The notes under the pieces: model-generated | The model's input: the letters and a program-made list of their open reading frames with translations, nothing else | Database searches by the model: none | What the model was told of the DNA's origin: nothing | NCBI GenBank assembly: GCA_003665825.1 | Contig: QPFY01000005.1 | Location: forward strand, 310,001 to 374,000 | Origin: Microbotryum silenes-acaulis | Taxonomy: Eukaryota > Basidiomycota > Microbotryomycetes > Microbotryales > Microbotryaceae | DNA: 64,000 nucleotides | Direction: 5' to 3' | In this document: positions 1-11,534 of the stretch, piece by piece | Layout of the letters: every line of letters begins with the position of its first letter | How positions within the stretch are numbered: the stretch's first letter is position 1 | Program-made: the position numbers and the translations under genes

Positions 1-322
1 CGTGTGTACGACATCCGCAAGACCGCGTCCGACACGCTCGACCAACAGATCGAACGCACGGCGTGGAGGAGGTTGTACCAGTACGACGTACCCGTTTTGC
101 ATCTTACCGCCCACGACGGTGGCTTTGACGATTTGGCGGGCAGGAGAGGGGGTGGAAAGGTGTTGAAAGGTGGGCGAGTGATGAAACATCGCATCGACCA
201 CGACAAGTTGGTCGAATTGGTCAAGAAATGGACCCAACAATTGAACGCAAAAGAGGTGAGTGACTCAGCTTTCTGACGAGAAGAGAATTTTTCCGACTGA
301 ACCCCACACGGCACAGGGTTGA
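1..322 (+). CDS. Glutaredoxin-like (DUF836/YDR286C-type) protein, 3' part
   Basis: This is the C-terminal part of a small thioredoxin-fold protein; the 5' end lies outside the window. The exons are <1..255 and 317..322, joined across a GTGAGT...CACAG intron (256-316), so the last exon adds only Gly and the stop TGA. The visible part has the family signature: a strand entering IRKTASDTLDQQ, then the conserved Trp-x3-Tyr-x-Tyr-x-VPVLHL segment, which ends in the cis-Pro, and a final helix (KLVELVKKWTQQLN). The redox CxxC/CxxS site would be upstream and cannot be checked. Members of this family (yeast YDR286C, human C5orf63) have no firmly assigned substrate. The family call is good; the function is unknown. 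Confidence 0.75.
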
Positions 323-396
323 AAAGGGCTCGCAGCTCCTCAGCATCCCCACAACGCGAAACCACATCCTCACCCGAGACCATCAAACGGCATTGA

Positions 397-1577
397 GCCT
401 CACCCGAACCTTCACCCGAATCCGAATCCGAATCCGAACGCTTCCCCTTCTCCGAACTGCCCTTCTTCGTCTCGTCGGCGCCGTCCCCGACCGAAGCCGT
501 CGATTTCCCGACGACGACGATCTCGTACGACTATTCGTCCTTTGACGAGCTCACGACCTTGCCCGTACTCGGCGTCGAGGCATCCCCCTCGAACGAATCA
601 GAGAGATCCCAGCAGCCTAAACCCATCGAGGACGTCCGACGGTGCTTCAACTGCCTCGGTACCCACCTCCTCCACGACTGTCCCTTCCGCATCGACCGTT
701 CCGTCATCGCCCAGAACCGTCGCGAGTTCCAAGCCGAGTATCCGATCCATGCCGGTCCAGGCTTGACCCTCGGTTCCTCCACGTCGAACAAGGCACGAGA
801 AGAAGATGTAGCGCGACGACTAGGCTTCTTGAAGAGAACGCGACCCGGTGTCGTAGGGCCGGAATTGGAGGGTGCTCTAGGGATTTTAGGGTCGCAAGGG
901 GAATGGCCTTGGTTCGACAAGTTCAGAGAATGGGGGTACCCTTCTGGGTGGACGCGCACTGTAAGGCAAGATCAAGGGGGGATGATCGATGCAGAGACAG
1001 GTCGGCTTGCTTTGTCTTCTTTCAGTGCGACCGCCCTTTTGAAAGCCGGTACTGAGTATGAGCTCTGCGCACAGGTCTGCAAGAACTGCTTTACGTCGTG
1101 CGGCAAAGGATCCAAGGGCGAGATTTCTTGGATTGGGAAGAGGTCGAGGCGCTCCGAGTGTATGACGAAGGAGCATCGTTTTCTCCACCGCTGGATGCGC
1201 AATCATCGTCAAAATCATCACCTCCCAGCGAGCCTCCTCCCCCCTTACCCACCTCCATTCCACCCCCTCTACCACCGAACGCCCCTCCACCTCTCCCACC
1301 GGGTCCTCCTCCACCCCTACCCCCACCTACAATTGACTTGCCTATCTACCGAACGATTAAACTCGTTCATTACCCTTCACGACAAACGGATTTCTCGAAC
1401 CTCGAGATCCATAGACCAGACCTCTACCTGGCTAACCCCACGCCTTGGACTTCTGCACCAGCACCTTGCGTACAAGTGGGCAAAGCGACGATGCCTTCTC
1501 CACCACCTTCGGAGGCTGTGGTGGAACAGGAAGACCTGAGTGAATGCTCGATGGAGATCGGGAGCGAGAGTGAATGA
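397..1577 (+). CDS. ZCCHC8-like zinc-knuckle and PSP-domain protein, start unresolved
   Basis: The protein has a CCHC knuckle (CFNCLGTHLLHDCP) followed by a PSP domain: a helical stretch, the RPGVVGPELEGALGI motif and WFDKFREWGYPSGW. This order is typical of ZCCHC8, the scaffold of the nuclear exosome targeting complex, and of fungal PSP proteins linked to splicing and RNA decay. The C-terminus is proline-rich. Consistent exons are 397(?)..960, 1026..1048 (23 nt) and 1109..1577; the phases close exactly and read WTRT-CDRPFES-RIQGRDFLDWEEVEAL. The main frame is open from 397, but no ATG occurs in it, and no ATG at all occurs in any frame from 257 to 540. The true start must lie further upstream behind an intron, or is not AUG. 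The gene converges on NUP42. Confidence 0.65.
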
Positions 1578-1663
1578 TGTGTAGCGAATCATGCGAGTAA
1601 TCTGACAACATGTAACGACAACAAATGAGAAACCCCACTACCCAACCTTCTCCTTTATTTCCC

Positions 1664-3711
1664 TCACCGTACCCCCACAGGAGGTGCACGAATGGGGATA
1701 CCACCCCATTCAAACTTGTCGTTCCTCCATAGGACCATTTCTTCCTCCTCTCGAGCTTCGCTAGGTTCCAGGTCGTCGTACGCGTCCGGAACGACGGGGT
1801 ACGACGACGCTGCTCCTCCAGTCCGGGAGGCGACGGCGGCGGCGAAAGAGCCGAATCCACCACCCGTAGTACTCGAAGGTGCCGATCCAAAGGTAGAGAA
1901 CCCTCCCGATGAAGGTGCGGCAGGAGTAGTAGCAGCAGCACCGAACGCCCCTCCGCCGGCATTGAAAGCCAAAGGTGTCGAAGCCGCACAAGCACCAAAA
2001 CCCCCTCCACCGGAGGCAGGACCCGCGCTCCCCTCTGCACCGAACGCACTGCGCCCACTTCCGAATGCCAAAGGTGCTCCACCCGAGGCTCCGAACGCAC
2101 TCGTCGTCGACGTCGTCTTCGCAGGTGCTCCGAACGCACTGACGGGTGTCGTCGAAGTCCCACCGAACCCACTCGACCCAAAAGCCGGAGCGGCCGTCGT
2201 TGATGAACCGCTTCCAAACACCCCTGATGCGGAGGAACCGAAAGCGCTCGATGGTGCGGCCGTCGATCCAAAACCAGTCGATCCGAACGCGCCTGCTGTC
2301 GAAGTCGGTCCCGATCCAAAGGCGCCGAATGCCGAGGTCGGCGCACTGCCGCTCGTACCGAATGCCGAGACGGGGGCTCCCCCTGCGGCTCCGAACGCAG
2401 AAGGGGTCGTCGTCGGAGCCGCTGCGGTGACTCCAGGTCCCGGTGTGCCAAACGGTGAAGCCGAAACAGCGGCCGAACCAAAACCAATCGATCCAAACGC
2501 CGGTGCGGATCCGCCCGTACCGAAAGCGGAAGAAGCGGATCCACCGGCTCCGAACGCTGATGGGGCTGAACCGCCAGCACCAAACGCCGACGGCGCCGTC
2601 CCTGCCGCACCAAAAGCGGAGGTGGTCCCTCCAAATGCCGAGGGGGCGGGTTTCGATCCAAAGACCGAAGGTGTGGACGTCGAGTTGGAGGAGAAGGCGC
2701 CAAAGCCACCGCCGCCGGCCGTCGAGGCCGCTGCTCCCAAAGCGCCGCCGCCCGTCGTCGTCGATCCGAACGCCGACGGTGCCCCACCTGCCGCCCCAAA
2801 CGCGCTCGTCCCCATTCCCGTGCCACCAAACGGATTCAAAGTCTTTTTCGTCGACCCAAAAGCGCCTCCCGAGCCAAAAACGGACGTGGTCGCGGGGGCG
2901 CCACCGAAAGCGGTCGATCCGAAAGCGCTCGACGGGGCGGCGCCGACGGCGTTCGAGGTCGAGGCTCCACCGAACGGGTTCGGTGTCGTCGAGGCTCCTC
3001 CGGCAGCACCAAAGACCGACGTCGCCTGCGGTGCCGAGCCGAACGCACTGAAGGCTGAGGTCGTCGGTGCAGCACCTCCAAAGACCCCCGTTGTCGTCGT
3101 GGTGGTGGAAGAGGTTGTCCCGGAGGATTGCTGCGCCGCCATGAAACGATACGCCGCGGGTAGATCTGCCAGAATGGACTTGACGGTCTGTTCTGCCTTG
3201 TTGACGAGAGCTTCTTCGGGCTGTTGGGAAGAGGGTGAATGCTATGAACAATGAACTTTACCCTAGGGCAAGTCGCCCTCGACGACGACGAGAGTTGAGG
3301 CATCCGCCAGCGCGCATACTCACGTAGAGTGACGGGTTGTTGGCCTTGACGGCATTGTAGTACGACAGTCTCAACTCTTCGGGGGAGAGGTCCTGGTCCT
3401 TGATGAGGTTGCCGGTCTTGCCCGGCCCGTACGAGGACAGCGCATAGGAAGGTCGATCAGTCGTCAAGTCGATCTTGATCGACTCGGAGCTGCGGGGAGA
3501 CACACACACGATTTGGCGTTCAGCGCACAAGCGAATGGTTCTGAACCAAAGGGTGGTTTCAGTATACTGACGTGAATCCAGGGTTGGAAGGTGCGGCATT
3601 GCTCGTCGAGGACGGATTCGCGTGGGAGAAGCGACAGTTGTTGCCGTTGCGACATTGCCCTAGCGGGTAGTACTTGCATGGCACCGAGCTCGTGTTGCTA
3701 CGGAAGCTCAT
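1664..3711 (-). CDS. NUP42: FG-nucleoporin NUP42 (CCCH finger, Gle1-binding tail)
   Basis: The exons are 3711..3572, 3489..3324 and 3220..1664 (620 aa). The N-terminus carries one CCCH finger (CKYYPLGQCRNGNNCRFSH, about residues 11-29). The segment RPSYALSSYGPGKTGNLI followed by DLSPEELRLSYY is the conserved NUP42/NUPL2 motif. Exon 3 is a long FG region of repeated SAFG, GAFG and VFG units rich in Ala, Gly, Ser and Thr. The last ~25 residues (FEWGGIPIRAPP) match the tail that binds Gle1 in this family. Known homologues sit on the cytoplasmic side of the nuclear pore and help release mRNA with Gle1 and Dbp5. The repeat makes long spurious open frames on the opposite strand. It converges on the ZCCHC8-like gene, with 86 nt between stop codons. 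Confidence 0.9.
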
Positions 3712-4289
3712 ATCTTGCGGTGTGAGAGCCGGATGGGGAGGCGAGAGGGCAAGCCCGCGATGATAGCGGAACGCTGGTGTGGAGAGCGGCGACACCACGA
3801 AGGGAACCAAGTTCCGAGGACAAGTCGCAGCCTCAAGCCTGGAGTTTTGCGAGGTCACAAGCCCAGTGGTGTACTCAGGAGCGGTTTTCCCTGATGGACC
3901 CAGTTGATTTGCTTACACTGTGACAAGACCCAAGCACTTCAACAACACGCCTTGATTACCGGCTCGAGCAACTGTCGAATATTCACTGGCGGCAATTTTC
4001 GCCGATAATCCGGAAGGCGACGTCTTGCATCTGGAGAACCAATTGAAGAATAGATCATTGTTGAAAGTTCATCAAGGCGTCCCTGCACCAAGATATTGTA
4101 CTGATCAAACTGGTTCTTACGGCTTGGATGCCGGGTGCCCACTGCACTGCAAACCGTTCGCGCCTCCGAGTGAGACCAAGTCAGACTTGCGCTGACTGGG
4201 GCGACTGGATCGTCAACCGCCTGACTTGACCGACGTCACGCGCCGGTTCTCTTTCGTTCGTTCGCCCGCTCGCTCGCTCGTCACCCGCC
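3712..4289. promoter_or_regulatory. Divergent promoter region NUP42/SKI8
   Basis: This 578-nt stretch lies between the two divergent start codons. I see no convincing gene in it; short open frames on the minus strand have no recognisable motif. Just before the SKI8 ATG there is a run of CGCTCGCTCG/TTCGTTCG-type repeats, probably 5' UTR. No clear TATA box was seen. Confidence 0.4.
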
Positions 4290-5759
4290 ATGGTGAGTTC
4301 AACCAGCTCTAACGAGAAGAGCACAAATCGCTAACCTAGTCATCTTCCACAGTCGGCAACCTACCTCCTCGCGCACGTCTCGGCGGCTGCGAAGGAGCCG
4401 TACCGTTCTCTGCCCTCGACCCCGACTCTCAATCTCGACAGCGACGCCTCGGCGGAGCACAAGGGCCACTCGGATGCCATCTGGTGCACCAAGTGGGCTC
4501 GTTTGGAAAATGGCGAGTCGCTCGTCATCACCGCTGGAGCGGACCACGAGATTCGAACTTGGTCAGTTTCAGCTCCTCGTCGACGTCATCATTGGCCAGC
4601 AGTCGAGGTTATCCAGCGCCTCCTAGTTGATCAAGATCGCTTCTTCAAAACTGTAGGAACCCATCCAACGGTGCAAAACCGACGACCGTCATCAAGCCCA
4701 AGCAGTCGCTCGGCATCGTCGGCCTTGACGTCGAACGGGACTCGAGTCAAAGGCGCTCGTCATCCTACTTCATCACCAACACCCTCGACTCGGTCCTCAC
4801 GCGATGGACCCTGGATGGTGAACAACAGGCGAGGAAAGAGCTGGGCCCAGGTCAGTGTTCTTCCGAACTCAACTCGTAGAGTCTCGACTGGCGCTGAACC
4901 GGCTTTCTCTCTACTCTCTGCAGCCGAGTCGTGGGGAGTCACGATTCATCCTTCCGCGCCCAACGTCGCCACGGCGGGCAACGAAGGCAAAGTGAGGATA
5001 CTCTCGGCCGCGATCGACGACTTTGGTACCGAGTTGGTGCAGATGGATGCTCAGGGGACCTTTGGCAGCGCCATCCAATATGTCAGTTGGGAAACTGGCA
5101 AGATTTCGTTAAACGAGGCCCTATCTGACACTTTCGGGGAGCTGCAGAGCCAAGATGGTCGATACCTCGCAGTCGGGTCCGAGACGGGCTATATCACCCT
5201 CTTTGACGCTCAGACAGGCTCGCTCGTAGCCACCTTCCCAGGTCAGTTCTCAAGCGAAAGCTAGATCCTTCCGCCTCAGTCTCGAAACTGACGCGCATTT
5301 TTTCCCACAGCCCACGCCTCGCCGATCCGCTGCATCACCTTTACCAGTTCCCTCCTCATCTCCGCTTCAGACGACCACCGTCTCAACATCTTTGACCTCC
5401 GGTCCCTCGCCTCCCCGACAGCCACCAACGCCACCTTCTCCCGCCGAGGCCAAGTCGCTTCCCTTGGTGGTCACGAAGGCTGGGTTACATGTTGTGCGGC
5501 GCGCAACGATCGTCTCTTGGCTTCGGGCAGTTCGGATGGGACGATCAAGCTTTGGGATTTGGCGAATTTGGCGGGCGGGACGGGGGCCGTCGGCACGCTG
5601 AGGGATCATCAGGCCGATGTGTGGAGTTTGGATTGGATGCCCGAGGATGCCTCGAAAGCCATTGAAGGCTTGGGGGGAGCGGGAGCGGGGATGAGTGGTG
5701 GACAATTGGTCAGTGGGGGCGAGGACGCCGCACTGAGGTGGTGGAGGGGCGGAGGCTAG
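4290..5759 (+). CDS. SKI8: Ski8/WDR61-type WD40 repeat protein
   Basis: Exons are 4290..4292, 4353..4561, 4657..4850, 4924..5081, 5148..5241 and 5311..5759 (368 aa); all phases close. The first coding exon is only ATG, directly followed by GTGAGT. WD40 blades are recognisable: HKGHSDAIWCTKWA, LVITAGADHEIRTW, YLAVGSETGYITLFD, LISASDDHRLNIFDLR, GHEGWVTC with LASGSSDGTIKLWD, and HQADVWSLDW with LVSGGEDAALRWW at the C-terminus, which is the usual Ski8 ending. Ski8 is the WD40 subunit of the cytoplasmic Ski complex, which feeds mRNA to the exosome; in several fungi it also acts with Spo11 in meiosis. The fourth intron (5082-5147) is in frame without stops, so retention would still give an open product. 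Confidence 0.85.
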
Positions 5760-6004
5760 CGGAGAAGCCGAGGTGCAAGTAGTTCCTTTCTTAGAATATA
5801 CCACAGCAGTTTGAAATCCTACGAGCCTGGTGAGTGGCGTACTCGATGCCATCAGAGACAATCGGAATGTGTTCATGCACGCCCGGCGGCAGGAGAAAAG
5901 TGTACATTACGACCTGCGCGCAACTAGTTCTACAAAAAGGGGTCAGCTGCAAAGAAATGAAACACAGCTGTACGATTCCTTCCGCATTTCACACACACAA
6001 AACA

Positions 6005-8535
6005 TCACCCTCTCAACACCTTGGGTCTGCCATACATCAACCCGGCGCCACTCTTGCCCTTCATCTTGCTGACGAGCCCTTTGCTCTTGCCGAAGGTGCC
6101 CATCGCATTGATCTGGAGCTTGCCCTCGACCTTCTTCTGGTTCTTTGGCGCCGACATGGGGGAGGGGCCGTTCGTAAAGACACCCGATCCGGGTCGCGCA
6201 CCCGTGTTGTACTTGGGGCCACGAAGCTGCTTGCGTCGCTCCTTCTTAGCGTCCTCGGGATCCGACTCGATCGGGTCTAGGTCGTCCTCTTCTGGTGCTT
6301 CCTCCTCGGGTGCTTCTGACGAAGGGGGTGCGGTTGAGGGATCGATGAAGGGTATGCCACGGGGTGCAGATGGAGGTGGAGGAACGGTCTCGAGCAACGG
6401 CTTCTTGGCGGTCTGCACGACCGGCGGTCGAGGCCCCGAGTTGCTCAACACGCGCGGCCTCGCGATCGCCTCGCTCTGCGTGGGCCGGACGGGCGACCCG
6501 ACCCTATTCGTCATCCCGGGCTTTTTCGAGGCGACGCCGTTCGGGGTTGAAGCGCGAACTGAGGAAGAGGAAGAGAGTCGGTCGGTCGGTCCGGTACCTT
6601 CTCGGCTGTACGCGAGGACGTAGGCTTGTCGGCGATGCAGCGGCGGACTGGACCCCATCGAGCTGATGGTTTCGTCGTTCATGTCGTACCATGTCCCGTT
6701 CGCGGCCTTGACATTGGCGGTGTAGTGGCCCGAATGAGGTCCTCCACCCGAGTGATTAATAACGCCGTACAAGCGATAGGTCGGATTTGTCGAGCGCTGC
6801 AGGAGGCGAACACAGAGATGCGGATCAGCGACTGCGGTACAGATCGCAAAGGCATGGGCGCGCACGAGACCCACATCGGACATATAGTTCCCTAATTGCA
6901 ACTGATCGGGGTACCGGATCGTATCGCCGATCTTGCGCCCCGTTGCGGTGAAGCGCTTGAGGTGGATCATCAGCACCATCGGCGCGCGGTCTATCGTGAA
7001 ACCCTTTTCGGCGTTGACTAGCTTCTTGCACTTTTCGCACTTGTACTTGTTCGCGCCGCGCAGGGAATCGGTCTTGATGAAGCGATCGAGCGCCTCCTTG
7101 ACCGATGTGGTTTTGTTGACGTCGAGTGAGAGGTCGAGGACCGAATCAAACGTGTCCGAGGCGTGGCCACAGGCTTCGCACGTGACGCGCGAGCGCAGCC
7201 GCCCGCCAAAGATTTGGTGGACGAACGTCGAGTCCTTCACGGGCTGGTCGAGTGTTCTGTAAGTGGAACGTGCGGTGCTTGAGCATGAGAGTCTGGTCTT
7301 CCATACGGTGGATTCCCACTATATCTCGTTCACTCACGAAGGAGTCCCAAACAATGCCGAGAGCTGCATGTTGTCGATCGAGAAGCGCAAAAACTCGTGC
7401 GCATCCTCTTGCCGCCCGGGACGAAAGTGCGATGCGATTTCTGGTAAAAGATGACCATGGAAGGAAACGTGCGTCAGACACTGTATCACATGACATGCGA
7501 GTACGGCATGATCAACTCACTTCGCATGTTGTTGACGATGAAGTTAGGCGCGTACGACCTCTTGGACCCGTAGAACGAGATCTTGATCGCATTCTGCAGC
7601 GCGCACGTCATGCAGAACTTTTTCGCTGCCAAAAACTTGCCTAAAAATCAGAGGCAAAGGGATCAAGCAGAAAATTTGAGCATATGGAGTCTCGTATAAT
7701 GACGGGGAGAGGAACCAAGCGAAAAAACGCACAGGTGGAGGTAGAGTGATTCGTGGCTTCGAGGTGACGGACGAGGGGTGGGGTGTGGAGCATAACCTGC
7801 AGCGCGCTGTTGAGGAAGCACGTGTTGCCGAGGTTCTGCAGGCCCCACCCGACCTTGAGGGACTTGGACCAGGTTGCGTCGGTCGAGATGGCCGGAAAAA
7901 ACTGCAACGGACTGGCACCCGTACTACTGCTGTTCTTCTTCTTCCCGGCCACCGCTGCCGCAGCTTCGGCTTGGTCGGTCGGCTCGGTCTTGTCTACGAG
8001 GGCCTTTTTCCTTTTCTTCTTGCGAGGTGAGGAGCTCGGTGTTTCTTCCTCGTCAGCGTCGTCATCGCTGCGCTTTGGACGACTCGTCGATGCGGTGCGT
8101 GATGATTCCGGCGACGACGGCTCGGCTGTCGCGTCATTCGCACTCGCATTCGCAGCTGTGGCAGCACTCGTCGAGCTCAATTGCGAGCCGAGCTGAGAGT
8201 CGCAGTGTACACCAAAGACCGGAAAGAGAGTTTCAGTACGAAGAACTTGCACATGAAGCGCTTCTCGAAGGTATACTGACCTGGTCATCGTTGATGGGCT
8301 CGTACGGGATCTCGTTGGCCGGGTTCGATGACGCGGCGACGGTGGCCGCTTGCTTGCGGAATCGGACCGGGTTCGCGAGCAAGTCCTTGATCTGCAACGG
8401 CTTGCTGCCGAGCCCAAAGACTCCGCTCGCCCCGACCCCGTTGCGGTAGGTCGGTCCCTGCGATCCTCCGACACCCTTGAGGATCGCTTCGTCGAAGGCG
8501 GTGGGGCTCATCCTCGTCTCGGTCAACGTCGACAT
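6005..8535 (-). CDS. USP36/Ubp10-type ubiquitin carboxyl-terminal hydrolase
   Basis: Exons are 8535..8281, 8192..7733, 7640..7521, 7440..7338, 7256..6875 and 6796..6005 (618 aa). The catalytic Cys box is GLQNLGNTCFLNSALQ (Cys near residue 210), with the QEDAHEFLRF motif after it. The zinc-binding fingers show two CxxC pairs (CEAC, CEKC). The His box is NHSGGGPHSGHYTA (His near 376), with WYDMNDE supplying the third residue. The N-terminal third is low complexity with an acidic patch and a basic cluster (PRKKKRKK) that looks like a nuclear or nucleolar signal. The basic C-terminal tail ends in GAGLMYGRPKVLRG. USP36-class enzymes deubiquitinate nucleolar and histone substrates. All catalytic residues are present, so it should be active. 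Intron 5 (6874-6797) is in frame and stop-free. Confidence 0.85.
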
Positions 8536-10112
8536 GCCAGAGCAGCGACCAGAGACGTTGAAGCGAGCGCGAGCTTGAGCTTGAGCGTCAGCGCGGCTAT
8601 GGCTGCGGTCGTCGCAATCGCAGTCACGCGAGACAAGGGCTTGCGCCTGTTGGAACGAACTTGTTGGCGCACGCGAGTGGTTGATCCGGACAGAGTGTTG
8701 CACCTGCCCTCGGAACGCGTCGACAAGTAGCTGCAAAGGTGGGATCGCAGCTGAGGTGACGCGATGGTACGCGAAAAGAAGCGGTACGACGAGTCCGAAA
8801 GCGCGTGCAGCGTGGATGGGCAAAGTAGGCCGCCTCTGGGCCGCCACGAACCACACGAGCTAAGAGCAACGCTTTGGACTCGCTTTGGACGGGCGTGGCT
8901 GTCGCACGGACCGCGTGACGCGACAGCGGAGCCGCGGACGACGGTGAACCGCGACTACCGAGCACACTGCACGCGACTGCGTTGGAAGTGCTTCCTGCAT
9001 TGAAGTATGGTCCGTGTTTCCCAACCGCAGACAGAGCAAACAAACCCCCGGTCCTCACCCCCCGAAAAGGTACCTGTGTCGAGCACAAGTACGTTACCTC
9101 ATTACTCTAACTAGTAAAAAAAAAGTGTGAGTTAAGGAATGTACCTAAAATCGCTGTTTTTAACTAGGTGGCGGCCCTCCGGGCCGCCTGTGGTGAATGT
9201 AACAGCATACTGCTTTGTCTGCCGCACCTGCCTGTGGTGTCCGTGTTCCGATCAGAAGTCATGTACAAGCTCTGTGGCAACTTTTGTATTTTTTGCCCCA
9301 GTCGAACGAAGTTACAGCGTTCCCAGTATTTTCCTTCACTTTTTCATTGACGTAGGACAGTGCTAACACTTATATTGTATTTAATGGACGGCAAGCGTGT
9401 GGCTTTGTATGACATTGCTTCTACAGCAGAGCTCCGCCTGACAGGCGGGGCCGCGGCGGGGCGAGGGCTGGCGTCTGTCACGTGATGCGGCGCGCCGGCG
9501 GTGTCAGTGTCATTCCGGCAGCCGACCAGCGGCATTAGGGGCTGAACAACAAATCACACCCCGTGAACAAACCCGCGCCATTTCCTCTAACCTTTTCTTT
9601 TCCTCTCCCACTCTCATCGAATTTTGTGACACTCATTCAAGGAGAAACCCTCGCCACTATGCCCCGGTCCTAAGGTCGCCAGGGAGGGCCAAGTCCCAAG
9701 TGAAAAATGTTTCTCTGCTGTCTTTCGTCATTATACAGTTCGATTCTCCTGCTATTTGGAACCATCCCGTTAATTCAACGGGATCCCACTGGTGGATGCA
9801 AAGCTTAAACCAAGCACGGGCACGGCGGCTCCGAAGTTGCACCTCTCGGTATCATCTGCAACCTGACCGCTTTGCACTTGTGGTTCATGTTAATGGTAGT
9901 GGACTTTGGTTGTGCTCGTGGCCTCAGCTAGCAAGTAGTGCCACCACACTGAAGCGGCAAAAAGAAAAGGGCACAGAGTATGCATCGGCAGAGAAAACTT
10001 GGCGCTCTCGGCGACGAGGGGGAAAGATTTTCCGTCCATCCCGACCTGGCCAGAAGCTCCTGTGCGCGGTTTCCTCTGACTGAGCAGTTACAACAACACC
10101 TCCACCCAGCGC
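8536..10112. other. 1.6-kb gene-poor interval
   Basis: No protein-coding gene could be supported here. The part next to 8536 is the USP promoter side. It contains two short perfect inverted repeats: GGCGGCCC-TCC-GGGCCGCC at 9170-9188 and ATCCCGTT-AATTC-AACGGGAT at 9764-9784. Around 9100-9420 the composition is more AT-rich and includes A9 and T5 runs. I compared it by eye with U1, U2, U4, U5 and U6 snRNA core sequences and saw no match. The right end borders the tRNA-Tyr gene. Confidence 0.4.
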
Positions 10113-10206
10113 TTCCCGCCACGCGGGATCGAACCGCGGACCCTCAGATCTACCACTCTCCAACCGTTACAGTCTGATGCTCTTCCAAAGCTGAGCTATG
10201 GCGGGA
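10113..10206 (-). tRNA. tRNA-Tyr(GTA) with a 17-nt intron
   Basis: Read on the minus strand, the acceptor stem TCCCGCC (10206-10200) pairs with GGCGGGA (10120-10114), with A as discriminator. A D-arm with AGCTCAG and GAGC follows. The anticodon stem is TCAGA/TCTGA, and the T-arm has CGCGGTTCGATCCCGCG. The loop reads C-T-GTA-A, giving anticodon GTA (10170-10168). An intron of 17 nt (10166-10150) sits after position 37, the canonical site; nuclear tRNA-Tyr genes of eukaryotes normally carry an intron there. No CCA is encoded, as expected for a nuclear tRNA. Confidence 0.93.
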
Positions 10207-10334
10207 CCAACGCTAGGCGCACTGCACGATGGACGTCATTGATGTGGGCGTCGCCTGGGCCGGGTCGCGCCCCAGTTTCCCATGGGGAGTGGCTTCCTGC
10301 CTCTTACAATACACCGCCATCCCTGTGAAGCGAC

Positions 10335-11534
10335 ATGAGTTCAGCTGCTACGATTATCCTTACTGGTGCGACTCTTGTGTGATCGGGTTCTCTGACCCGG
10401 AACGTTACTCACCCTGCGACCGCATCATCGTCATCATGCTCGTTCGCAGGTGGCTCCAAAGGCCTTGGACTTGCTGCCTTGTAAGCCCGGTCGGACTCAC
10501 GTCCACAGAGGCCCGCAAGACCAATAAAACTTCCTGCATTGTCCCCAGAGAAATTCTACTCAAAAACGGGTACAACGTCGTCGCGTTGCAACGATCGGAA
10601 ACGCCCGAACTGGTCAAGCTCGCCGACACCTACTCGGGCTCACTGGTCATCTCCAAAGGCGATGTCGCCAAGGATGAGGATAACAAGGTGAGCCTTGTCA
10701 TCATATGGAATGACTGATCTTTGACCTGACGGAAAGCTTGGGCCTCCGCTGCCCATCGTCGCTTGTGAAGGCCGCTGTCGATGTCGCGATGCAGATGTAC
10801 AGCCGTCTCGATGGCTTGATCCGTTAGTCCAACTCATCGATTGTGCACCTTCCTGTCCGCCCATAGTAGACGCAACTCATCCCATTCTAACTCTTATTCC
10901 CAGTCAACGCCGGCACGCTATCCCCTCTCGGCAAAATATCCTCCATGACGGGCCGCTTGGCTGAACACAAAGCCCTCTTCGACACCAACTACTTTTCCCT
11001 CGTATCCATCATCTCCCATGCTCTACCCTTCTTGAACGAGAGGGCGAACAAGAACCTCCAGGAAGGGGAGGAAATTTCGGGTAGGATCGTTATGGTTTCC
11101 AGTGGGGCTTCGACCGGGGGTGTAGCGGGGTGGGGGGCGTATTCGTCAGTCGAGATCGCAACGTCCAGCGCTCTCTCAGAATACGAAGATGTTCATTCCT
11201 GAATAAGCCCGATGTTCCTTCCTACAGTGCCTCTAAAGCAGCGATGAACTCGCTCGCCCGCACACTAGGCAACGAAGAACCCACCATCTCGACCCTCGCC
11301 GTGCGCCCCGGCGTCGTCGACACGGAGATGCAAACCTCCCTTCGCGCAACAGGAGAACAACACATGAGTGCAAAAGATTTCTCCAAGTTCACGGGTCTGC
11401 ACGAGAGAGGCGAGCTGGTCCCACCGGAGAAACCGGGAGCTGTTTTGGCCGGTTTGGCGATCAAGGCGACGAAGGAGTGGAGTGGGAGTTTCGTCAGTTG
11501 GGATGCGGAGGAGATGAAGGAGTATGCGATGTGA
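10335..11534 (+). CDS. Short-chain dehydrogenase/reductase
   Basis: Exons are 10335..10365, 10450..10480, 10549..10687, 10771..10822, 10904..11144 and 11228..11534 (266 aa); the phases close exactly. The N-terminus gives ILTGGSKGLGLAA, the TGxxxGxG dinucleotide-binding loop. LDGLILNAG is the NAG motif, VMVSSGAS carries the catalytic Ser, and YSASK is the YxxxK catalytic pair, split by the last intron. Thus a complete classical SDR. The GDVAKDEDNK segment is where a cofactor-preference Asp is expected. The closest general resemblance is to sepiapterin-reductase or benzil-reductase-like fungal SDRs; the substrate cannot be told from sequence. Two very short first exons (31 nt each) make automatic prediction of the start difficult. 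Confidence 0.85.

Noticed and set aside
1432..2829. 465-codon minus-strand open frame
   Set aside because: Shifted-frame shadow of NUP42 with an Arg/Leu/His-biased translation.
1692..3254. 520-codon open frame on the plus strand
   Set aside because: It is antisense to the FG repeats of NUP42; the Pro/Ala-rich repetitive translation is a by-product of the repeat and has no domain.
3939..4142. 67-codon open frame between NUP42 and SKI8
   Set aside because: No motif, no clear promoter context; expected by chance.
9720..9760. GTTCGATTC resembling a tRNA B-box
   Set aside because: No matching A-box or cloverleaf was found around it, so a tRNA or SINE call is not supported.
9700..10083. 127-codon open frame next to tRNA-Tyr
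   Set aside because: No domain and it runs into the tRNA flank; composition is not codon-like.
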